Positions 1 through 5,098 of a stretch of 5,098 nucleotides of DNA are shown here, one piece after another (position 1 is the stretch's first letter; each line of letters begins with the position of its first letter). Both the position numbers and the translations under genes were made by a program. Below the pieces are notes generated by a model. That model was not told the origin of the DNA. It saw only the letters and a list, made by a program, of their open reading frames with translations, and made no database searches. The stretch is from Burkholderiaceae bacterium (GTDB lineage: Bacteria; Pseudomonadota; Gammaproteobacteria; Burkholderiales; Burkholderiaceae): assembly GCA_022701845.1 (NCBI GenBank), contig JAKONS010000315.1:1-5098 (forward strand). The letters are read 5' to 3'.

Positions 1-462
1 GCCTTCGCCAGCCTGAACCGCATCAAGCCGAAGGTCGACGTGTGGTGGAACTCCGGCGCGCAGGTCGAGCAGATGCTGATGTCCGGCGAGGTCGACATGG
101 TGGCCACCTGGGTGTCGCGGCCGCAGCAGGCGATCGGCAAGGGCGCCGACGTGTCGATCGTCTGGAACCAGAACCTCTGGGGCGTGGACAACTGGGCGAT
201 CCTGGCCGGCACGCCCAACGCCGACGCCTGCCGCGAGTTCATCAAGTTCGCCTCCGACCCGAAGCGCCAGGCGATCCAGGCCGAATTCTTCCCGGCCGGC
301 TTCACCCAGCCGGACGCCTTCAAGTACGTCAAGCCGGAGATCGCCCGCCTGAGCCCGACCGCGCCGGACAACATGAAGAGCGGCGTGCAGATCAACGCGC
401 GCTACTGGCTGGAGAACCAGGCCGCGGTGATCGAACGCTTCAACGGCTGGGTGCTCGCCTGA
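1..462 (+). CDS. ABC transporter substrate-binding protein, PotD-like (C-terminal part, 5' end outside window)
   Basis: This is the periplasmic receptor that would capture the solute and hand it to the permease encoded downstream. The frame is open from base 1 to the TGA at 460-462, giving 153 visible residues; PotD-type precursors are about 350, so roughly the C-terminal 40-45% is present. The signal peptide is therefore not visible, and internal Met codons such as the one at 40 are not the start. Family-like stretches are GEVDMVATWVS (about residues 30-40), LWGVDNWAI (59-67), the helix CREFIKFASDPKRQ and the closing helix ending IERFNGWVLA. Against E. coli PotD as I remember it, Asp63 falls on the polyamine-binding Asp257, Trp37 on Trp229 and perhaps Gln130 on Gln327. 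Gly61 stands where PotD has Trp255. The ligand could be an amine, amino acid derivative or aminophosphonate; spermidine is not established. The family call is firm and the substrate unknown. Confidence 0.9.
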   Translation, partial: AFASLNRIKPKVDVWWNSGAQVEQMLMSGEVDMVATWVSRPQQAIGKGADVSIVWNQNLWGVDNWAILAGTPNADACREFIKFASDPKRQAIQAEFFPAGFTQPDAFKYVKPEIARLSPTAPDNMKSGVQINARYWLENQAAVIERFNGWVLA

Positions 463-467
463 GCCCG

Positions 468-490
468 GCGGCCCGGCAGCCCCGGGCCGC
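468..490 (+). promoter_or_regulatory. Intercistronic GC hairpin after the binding-protein gene
   Basis: A perfect 9-bp inverted repeat, all G/C, has arms at 468-476 (GCGGCCCGG) and 482-490 (CCGGGCCGC) around a 5-nt loop (CAGCC). It begins 5 nt after the stop of the binding-protein gene. It is followed by a mixed pyrimidine tract (about 495-506) rather than a clean run of T, so it is not a textbook intrinsic terminator. By analogy with other importer operons, where a hairpin after the binding-protein gene protects its mRNA or partly ends transcription, it may keep the receptor more abundant than the ATPase and permease. The stem is seen directly; the role is inferred. Confidence 0.55.
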
Positions 491-506
491 GCGACTTCCT
501 CTTCCC

Positions 507-536
507 GCCGATCACGCCCGATCGCGCCCGATCCGA
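507..536 (+). repeat. Three 10-bp direct repeats with CCGATC core
   Basis: Three consecutive 10-nt units share the core CCGATC, at 508-513, 518-523 and 528-533; the last two units share CCCGATC. The exact 10-nt spacing puts the cores on about the same face of the helix. The block lies between the hairpin and the ATPase start at 548. It could be an operator for a regulator encoded elsewhere, or chance low-complexity sequence in GC-rich DNA. No promoter boxes could be recognised nearby. Confidence 0.35.
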
Positions 537-547
537 CACGACACCAC

Positions 548-1645
548 ATGACATCCAGCCACCTCAGCATCGCCGGCCTCGGCAAGCGCTACGGCAGTTT
601 CACCGCACTGGCGCCCTGCGACCTGGAGGTGGCCGACGGCGAATTCCTCACCCTGCTCGGGCCCTCGGGTTCCGGCAAGACCACGCTGCTCAGCCTGATC
701 GCCGGGCTGGCGCAGCCCGACGGCGGCACGCTGTCGATCAAGGGCACCAACGTCACCTGGAGCCCGCCCTACGAGCGCGACATCGGCGTGGTGTTCCAGA
801 ACTACGCGCTGTTCCCGCACATGAGCGTGCTCGACAACATCGCCTTCCCGCTGACGATGCGCAAGGTCTCGAAGGCCGACGCCCGCGCGCAGGCGATGCA
901 GGCGCTGGAGATGGTGCGGCTGCCGCAGGTGGCGCAGCGGCTGCCGAGCGAGCTGTCGGGCGGCCAGCAGCAGCGCATCGCGCTGGCGCGCTGCATGGTC
1001 TACAAGCCCTCGATCATCCTGATGGACGAACCGCTGGGCGCGCTCGACAAGAAGCTGCGCGACCACATGCAGCTCGAGATCAAGCGCATCCACCGCGAGC
1101 TGGGCACCACCATCGTCTACGTCACCCACGACCAGGAAGAGGCGATGACCCTGTCGGACCGCATCTGCCTGATGAACGCCGGCCGCATCGAGCAGCTGGG
1201 CACGCCGGGCGATCTGTATTTCCGCCCGCGCACCGTGTTCGTCGCCGACTTCCTGGGGGAATCGAATCTGTTCGACGGCACCCTGGCGGGCATGGACGGC
1301 GACATCGCCACCGTCGCCATCGACGGCGGCCGGGTGCAGGCGCCCGGCATGGCCCACGCCGCCGCGCTGCAGCCCGGCGCCCCGGTCAAGCTGCTGGTGC
1401 GGCCGCAGAACCTGAGCGTGTCGGCCCAGCCCCCGGGCCATCCGCACTTGGCCGCCGAGGTGGCCGACCTGACGATCACCGGCAGCCTGACCAAGCTCTA
1501 CCTGTCGGCGCCCTGGCACGGCGACACGCCGATCACCGTGGCCTACCCGACCTCGGCCGACAACCCGGTGTACCGCCGCGGCGACACGCTGGCGCTCGGC
1601 TGGCGCGCGGCCGACGCGGTGGCGATTCCCCACACCCCGGCGTGA
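548..1645 (+). CDS. ABC transporter ATP-binding protein, PotA/CysA type with TOBE domain
   Basis: This is the cytoplasmic motor subunit that hydrolyses ATP to drive the fused permease downstream. At 365 residues it has the usual length for PotA/UgpC/FbpC-type ATPases. Every catalytic element is intact: Walker A GPSGSGKTT (residues 38-46), Q-loop Gln84 in VVFQNYALFPHMSV, signature LSGGQQQR (136-143), Walker B IILMDEP (156-162), D-loop GALD (164-167) and switch His194 in YVTHDQEEA. The tail from about 235 is the regulatory part, starting at DFLGESN. A TOBE-like segment follows from about 280 to the end, with LLVRPQNLSV at 282-291 and a DLTITGSLTKLYL strand near 307. The ATG at 548 puts the first beta-strand at the normal distance from Walker A, and no better upstream start exists. 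No Shine-Dalgarno sequence is evident. The gene follows the binding protein by 85 nt and overlaps the permease start. The substrate cannot be told from this subunit. Confidence 0.96.
   Translation: MTSSHLSIAGLGKRYGSFTALAPCDLEVADGEFLTLLGPSGSGKTTLLSLIAGLAQPDGGTLSIKGTNVTWSPPYERDIGVVFQNYALFPHMSVLDNIAFPLTMRKVSKADARAQAMQALEMVRLPQVAQRLPSELSGGQQQRIALARCMVYKPSIILMDEPLGALDKKLRDHMQLEIKRIHRELGTTIVYVTHDQEEAMTLSDRICLMNAGRIEQLGTPGDLYFRPRTVFVADFLGESNLFDGTLAGMDGDIATVAIDGGRVQAPGMAHAAALQPGAPVKLLVRPQNLSVSAQPPGHPHLAAEVADLTITGSLTKLYLSAPWHGDTPITVAYPTSADNPVYRRGDTLALGWRAADAVAIPHTPA
1642..1645 (+). promoter_or_regulatory. GTGA stop/start overlap (translational coupling)
   Basis: The ATPase stop TGA (1643-1645) sits inside a GTG start (1642-1644) for the permease, a 4-nt overlap typical of coupled translation in ABC operons. 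No Shine-Dalgarno motif precedes it, so reinitiation by the ribosome leaving the ATPase gene is a reasonable model. An in-frame ATG at 1651, 5 nt after the stop, is the alternative start. It would remove only three residues from the cytoplasmic N-terminus. Confidence 0.6.
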
Positions 1646-3438
1646 CGGCGATGGACGCCACCACGCCTTCCCCTTCCCACGCCGCTGCCGGCGCCACCCG
1701 CCGGCGCGGCTTCAGCCCGCTGTGGCTGGGCGCGCCGATACTGCTGGTGCTGCTGACGCTGCTGGTCTGGCCGGTGGCCCAGCTGCTGCTGCTGAGCGTG
1801 CAGAACGATGCCGGCTTCACCCTGGCCGCCTACAAGCGACTGTTCGTCTCGTCGGTCTACCTCGACGTGTTGTGGATCACCCTGAAGATCTCGCTCTGGA
1901 CGACGGTGCTGGCGGTGATCGGCGGCTACCCGATCGCCTACCTGATCTCTTCCCTGTCGCGGCAGAAGAAATCGAGCCTGCTGTTCTGGGTGCTGCTGTC
2001 GTTCTGGAGCAGTTTCCTGGTGCGCGCCTTCGCCTGGATCGTGATGCTGGGCCGCAACGGCGTGGTCAACAAGCTGCTGCAGGCGCTGGGCATCACCGAC
2101 GCGCCGGTGAGCATGCTGTATTCCTTCGGCAGCACCCTGGTCGGCATGGTGCATGCGCTGATGCCGCTGGCGGTGCTCACCATGCTGTCGGTGATGGACA
2201 ACATCAACCGCAACCTGCCGCGCGCCGCGCTCACCCTGGGCGCGCGGCCGGGCACCGCGTTCTGGAAGGTGTATTTCCCGCTGTCGCTGCCGGGCGTGGC
2301 GGCCGGCGGCATCCTGGTGTTCGTCACCGCCATCGGCTTCTTCATCTTCCCGGCGCTGCTGGGCGGCCGGCGCGAAACCATGGTCGCGCAGATCATCATC
2401 GACCAGGTGCAGCAGACGCTCGACTGGGGTTTCGCCGGCGCGGTGTCGGTGCTGCTGCTGGTGGTGGTGCTGGCGGTGTTCGTGCTGTACGACCGGCTGC
2501 TGGGCCTGTCGACCATGGCCGGCGGCGCCTCCGAGCGCAAGAAGACCGGCGGCGGCGACGGCCCGCTGAAGGCGCTCGGCGACGCGGTGCTCGACCTGCT
2601 GGCCAAGGTGTCCGACTTCCTGCTGGGCCTGCTGCCGCGCAGCCGCAGCCGGCGCGCGCCGGAGCCGGGCCAGTCGGCCGGCATGCAGGTGCTGGTCTGG
2701 CTGCTGCTGGGCTTCCTGGCGGTGCCGACGGTGCTGATGATTCCGCTGTCGTTCGCCGGCACTTCGGGCCTGAACTGGCCGCCGCGCGGCTTCAGCCTGC
2801 AGTGGTACCAGCAGATGCTCGATTCGCCGCTGTGGATGCAGGCGCTGACCCGCTCGATCGTGGTCGGCCTGGGCGCCTCGGCGCTGGCGATGGTGGTCGG
2901 CACGCCGGCCGCCTTCCTGCTGGCGCGCGGCCGGATGCGCGGCAAGGGCCTGATGCTGGCGCTGGTGCTGTCGCCGCTGATCGTGCCGCGCATGATCATC
3001 GCGGTCGGCCTGTTCTACCTGTTCTCGCGTGTCGGCCTGGTGGGCACCTCGCTGGGCCTGATCCTGGGCCACACGCTGATCACCGTGCCCTATGTGGTGA
3101 TGACGATGATGGCGGTGCTGCGCAACTACGACACCCGCCTCGACATGGCCGCGCAGAGCCTGGGCGCGCGCCCCTGGCAGACCCTGCGCCATGTCACCTT
3201 CCCGATCCTCAAGACCGGGCTGCTGTCGTCCTTCCTGTTCGCCTTCGCCACTTCGTTCGACGAACTCACCATCGCGCTGTTCTCCTCCGGCGGCCTGAAC
3301 GCCACGCTGCCCAAGCAGTTCTGGGACGAGGTGGTGCTGCAGATCTCGCCGGTGATCGCCGCGGTGTCCACCTGCCTGTTTGTCTTCATCGCGGCCCTGA
3401 TCTGGGTCGCCGAGCGGCTGCGCCGCCCGAAGGCCTGA
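1642..3438 (+). CDS. Fused ABC transporter permease (PotB-like + PotC-like halves in one chain)
   Basis: This inner-membrane channel appears to carry both transmembrane halves of the importer in one 598-residue chain; PotB and PotC are normally separate proteins of about 260-290 residues. I count twelve hydrophobic segments in two sets of six: near 28-52, 76-102, 113-136, 164-186, 218-240, 263-283, then 350-372, 405-430, 437-463, 469-492, 527-550 and 571-590. Each half has the cytoplasmic EAA-type loop that contacts the ATPase: RAALTLGARPGTAFWKVYFP (194-213) and DMAAQSLGARPWQTLRHVTF (501-520). The shared LGARP core shows the two-fold relationship. The N-terminus is short and basic (RRR at 20-22). 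Residues about 290-348 form a hydrophilic linker with GGASERKKTGGGDG, a likely amphipathic helix (308-331) and an Arg-rich patch (333-338). With two EAA loops in one chain, the assembled importer would be one permease plus two ATPases. The start is GTG 1642 or ATG 1651. Confidence 0.94.
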   Translation: MTAMDATTPSPSHAAAGATRRRGFSPLWLGAPILLVLLTLLVWPVAQLLLLSVQNDAGFTLAAYKRLFVSSVYLDVLWITLKISLWTTVLAVIGGYPIAYLISSLSRQKKSSLLFWVLLSFWSSFLVRAFAWIVMLGRNGVVNKLLQALGITDAPVSMLYSFGSTLVGMVHALMPLAVLTMLSVMDNINRNLPRAALTLGARPGTAFWKVYFPLSLPGVAAGGILVFVTAIGFFIFPALLGGRRETMVAQIIIDQVQQTLDWGFAGAVSVLLLVVVLAVFVLYDRLLGLSTMAGGASERKKTGGGDGPLKALGDAVLDLLAKVSDFLLGLLPRSRSRRAPEPGQSAGMQVLVWLLLGFLAVPTVLMIPLSFAGTSGLNWPPRGFSLQWYQQMLDSPLWMQALTRSIVVGLGASALAMVVGTPAAFLLARGRMRGKGLMLALVLSPLIVPRMIIAVGLFYLFSRVGLVGTSLGLILGHTLITVPYVVMTMMAVLRNYDTRLDMAAQSLGARPWQTLRHVTFPILKTGLLSSFLFAFATSFDELTIALFSSGGLNATLPKQFWDEVVLQISPVIAAVSTCLFVFIAALIWVAERLRRPKA

Positions 3439-3493
3439 CGCCGCCGCCGCCACCGCCTGTTTCCCCGCCACCCTTTTCCTCACGAATCCGCAC

Positions 3494-4405
3494 ATGACCG
3501 ACAAGATCCGCCTCCGGGGCCTGTTTCCCGCACTCCCCACACCGGTGCGCGCCGACGACACCGTCGACACCGGCGCTGCCGACCGGCTGGTGCGCTATCT
3601 GCTCGAGCGCCAGGTCGACGGCCTGGTGCCCCTGGGCGGCACCGGCGAATACGGCTCGCTCTCGCGCGAGGAACGGGTGCGCATGCTGGCCGCCTGCGTG
3701 GAAGCCGCCGCCGGCCGCGTGCCGGTGATTCCCGGCGTGCTCGACCCCGGGCTGGCCGACGCGCTCGCCGCCGGCAAGGCCTTCGCCGACGCCGGGGCCG
3801 ATGCGCTGATGGTGCTGACGCCGTACTACACCAACCCGTCGCAGGCGGGGGTGCGCGACTACTACCTGCGCTATGCCGACCGCTCGCCGGTGCCGATCCT
3901 GCTCTACGACATTCCCTACCGCACCCGGGTCACCATGGCGCCGGAGCTGCTGCACGAGCTGTCGCGGCACGAGAACATCATCGGCATGAAGTGCTGCAAC
4001 ACCGACATGTACCACTTCACCCAGGTGGCGGCCGGTGTCGACCCGTCGTTCACGCTGATGAGCGGCGAGGATTCGCTGTTTCCCTTCCACCTGGCCGGCG
4101 GCGCCCGGGGCGGGATCATCGTCACCTCCTGCCTGCTGCCCACGACCTGGCGGCGCATCTTCGCGCTGGCCACCGGCGGCCGGCTGGAGGAAGCGCTGCG
4201 CGAACACCGCAAGCTGATTCCGATGATGAATCTCGCCTTCGCCGAAACCAATCCCGGCCCGATGAAGTCGGTGATGGACATGATCGGCATCGATGCGCCG
4301 GAGATGCTGACCCCGCTGGTGCGGCCCGCGCCCGCGCTGGTGGCGCGGCTGCGCGAGGTGCTGGCGCCGCTGCTGGCCGACCAGCCCGACCTGGCCCACG
4401 CCTGA
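3494..4405 (+). CDS. DapA/NanA-superfamily lyase or aldolase (class I, Schiff base)
   Basis: A complete 303-residue TIM-barrel enzyme of the dihydrodipicolinate synthase / N-acetylneuraminate lyase superfamily, normal in length (about 290-310). The N-terminus GLFPALPTPV is family-typical and fixes the ATG at 3494. The substrate-carboxylate loop is LGGTGEYGSLS (47-57), Tyr111-Tyr112 lie in LTPYYTNPSQ, catalytic Tyr138 and carboxylate-binding Arg143 in YDIPYRT, and Schiff-base Lys166 in IIGMKCCNTD. The enzyme should act on a 2-oxo acid or on pyruvate through a lysine imine. In the loop, Gly49 replaces the first Thr of the DapA motif GTTGE (Thr44 of the Tyr-Thr-Tyr relay), which argues against true DapA and leaves lyase, aldolase, dehydratase or decarboxylase open. 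It follows the permease after 55 nt of CCG-rich then pyrimidine-rich sequence without a clear ribosome site. Beside an importer and a hydroxy-acid dehydrogenase, a catabolic role is likelier than lysine synthesis. Confidence 0.92.
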   Translation: MTDKIRLRGLFPALPTPVRADDTVDTGAADRLVRYLLERQVDGLVPLGGTGEYGSLSREERVRMLAACVEAAAGRVPVIPGVLDPGLADALAAGKAFADAGADALMVLTPYYTNPSQAGVRDYYLRYADRSPVPILLYDIPYRTRVTMAPELLHELSRHENIIGMKCCNTDMYHFTQVAAGVDPSFTLMSGEDSLFPFHLAGGARGGIIVTSCLLPTTWRRIFALATGGRLEEALREHRKLIPMMNLAFAETNPGPMKSVMDMIGIDAPEMLTPLVRPAPALVARLREVLAPLLADQPDLAHA

Positions 4406-4416
4406 CCCGGCCCGCC

Positions 4417-5098
4417 ATGCTGCCCGCGGTCGACGACTACCGCCAGGCCGCCCGCAGGCGTCTGCCGCGGCTGGTCTTCGACTATCTGGAAGGCGGCGCC
4501 GAGGACGGCCACGCCATGGCGCGCAACCGGGCGGCGTTCGACGCCACGCTGTTCCAGCCGCGCATCCTGCGCGACGTGGGCGAGGTCGACGCCTCGGTCG
4601 ATCTGTTCGGCTTTCGCGCCGCGCTGCCGGCGGTGGTCGGCCCGACCGGGTTGAACGGCCTGTACCACCCGCGCGCCGAGGAGGCGCTGGCCCGCGCCGC
4701 GCATGCCGCCGGGCTGCCGTTCGCGATGTCGACCGCGTCGACCTCGCTGTTCGAGGCGGTGCGCGCCGCCACCGACGGCCCGCTGTGGCTGCAGCTCTAT
4801 GTGCAGCAGGACCGGCGCATCGCCGAGGAGACGATGCGGCGCGCGCGGGCGCTGGATTTCCGGGTGCTGCTGCTGACGGTCGACACGCCGGTGCATGGCA
4901 AGCGCGACCACGATGTGCGCAACGGATTCCGCATGCCGCTGCGCCTCACGCCGCGCCTGCTGGCCGACCTGGCCACCCATCCGCGCTGGTGCCTGCGCAT
5001 GCTGCGCCAGGGTGGCTCGCCGCAGCTGGTCAACCTGGCGCGCAGCGCCGGCGTGCCGGCCGACATGGCGGCGCAGGCGGCCACCATGAGCCGGCAGA
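4417..5098 (+). CDS. FMN-dependent alpha-hydroxy-acid dehydrogenase, MdlB/LldD-like (N-terminal part, 3' end outside window)
   Basis: The frame is open from ATG 4417 to the window edge, giving 227 residues of a family usually 360-400 long. The enzyme would oxidise a 2-hydroxy acid to a 2-oxo acid with FMN. Family motifs appear in order: VDDYRQAARRRLP (5-17); FDYLEGGAED (21-30) with substrate-site Tyr23; the FMN-contact loop VVGPTGLNGLYHP; FAMSTAS; WLQLYV with active-site Tyr128; LTVDTPVHGKRDHDVRNGF with Asp156. The catalytic His and Arg of the C-terminal half (His254 and Arg257 in spinach glycolate oxidase) lie beyond the window. The DYLEGGAED and GPTGLNG wording, and HPRWCLRML followed by PQLVNLA, resemble mandelate dehydrogenase as I remember it. 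There, this region is the loop that attaches the enzyme to the membrane, implying electron transfer to quinone rather than O2. It starts 11 nt after the lyase stop, without a clear ribosome site. Substrate, whether lactate, mandelate or another hydroxy acid, is undetermined. Confidence 0.93.
   Translation, partial: MLPAVDDYRQAARRRLPRLVFDYLEGGAEDGHAMARNRAAFDATLFQPRILRDVGEVDASVDLFGFRAALPAVVGPTGLNGLYHPRAEEALARAAHAAGLPFAMSTASTSLFEAVRAATDGPLWLQLYVQQDRRIAEETMRRARALDFRVLLLTVDTPVHGKRDHDVRNGFRMPLRLTPRLLADLATHPRWCLRMLRQGGSPQLVNLARSAGVPADMAAQAATMSRQ

Noticed and set aside
468..506. Hairpin read as a full intrinsic terminator ending the operon
   Set aside because: The stem is strong but lacks a downstream T run, and the next genes complete the same transporter on the same strand. 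Full termination there is unlikely.
512..1633. A 373-codon open frame on the - strand across the ATPase gene
   Set aside because: It is antisense to an ATPase with every catalytic motif intact. Its own product is low-complexity, rich in Arg, Gln, His and Val, with no family motif.
2734..2750. Possible second start for a separate PotC-like permease inside the fused gene
   Set aside because: The frame runs through without a stop. An internal ATG near the second half (at 2683) has no evident ribosome site, so one fused protein is the simpler reading. The blank finding listed at these coordinates carries no claim.
1722..3497. A 591-codon + strand frame overlapping the permease gene
   Set aside because: It is an alternative-frame translation rich in Ala, Gly, Arg and Pro, with a proline run at its end and no membrane segments or motifs. 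The 1642 frame explains the same DNA.
1543..3570. A 675-codon open frame on the - strand across the permease gene
   Set aside because: Its product is dominated by Gln, His, Arg and Ala without recognisable domains, as expected for the antisense shadow of a GC-rich gene. The + strand here encodes an unmistakable permease.
3494..4405. Naming the lyase dapA
   Set aside because: The loop threonine that is part of the DapA relay is glycine and the neighbours are not lysine-biosynthesis genes, so only a superfamily call is supported.
3386..4980. Long - strand open frames opposite the lyase and dehydrogenase genes
   Set aside because: They are GC-driven shadows of two genes whose + strand products carry clear active-site motifs.

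Overview
The window is a high-GC stretch with strongly GC-biased third codon positions and all genes on the + strand. The protein families and codon style suggest a proteobacterium, most likely a betaproteobacterium of the Burkholderiales. That placement is an inference from style, not a match to a named genome.

Layout: (1) 1-462 is the C-terminal part of a PotD-like periplasmic solute-binding protein, cut by the window start. (2) 463-547 is a short gap with a perfect 9-bp all-G/C hairpin and a 10-bp-periodic repeat. (3) 548-1645 is a complete PotA/CysA-type ABC ATPase with a C-terminal TOBE region. (4) 1642-3438 is a 598-residue permease in which both membrane halves (PotB-like and PotC-like) are fused in one chain. 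Its GTG start overlaps the ATPase stop by 4 nt. (5) 3494-4405 is a complete DapA-superfamily lyase/aldolase with its Schiff-base lysine. (6) 4417-5098 is the N-terminal 227 residues of an FMN-dependent alpha-hydroxy-acid dehydrogenase resembling the mandelate/lactate dehydrogenase group, cut by the window end. Its reading frame is open through the right edge. No stretch over 300 bases lacks a gene. I saw no RNA genes, insertion sequences, CRISPR arrays, attachment sites or origins.

How the genes fit together: the first three genes supply every part of one ABC importer of the polyamine/opine/aminophosphonate class. The last two are soluble or peripheral enzymes of 2-hydroxy- and 2-oxo-acid chemistry. 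Tight same-strand spacing (85, -4, 55 and 11 nt) suggests one operon for uptake and breakdown of a small organic compound. A simple model is: import, oxidation of a 2-hydroxy acid to a 2-oxo acid by the flavoenzyme, then C-C cleavage, dehydration or decarboxylation by the lyase. The substrate cannot be read from the sequence. The binding-protein pocket and the lyase loop both differ from the textbook spermidine (PotD) and lysine-biosynthesis (DapA) versions, so those default names would probably mislead.
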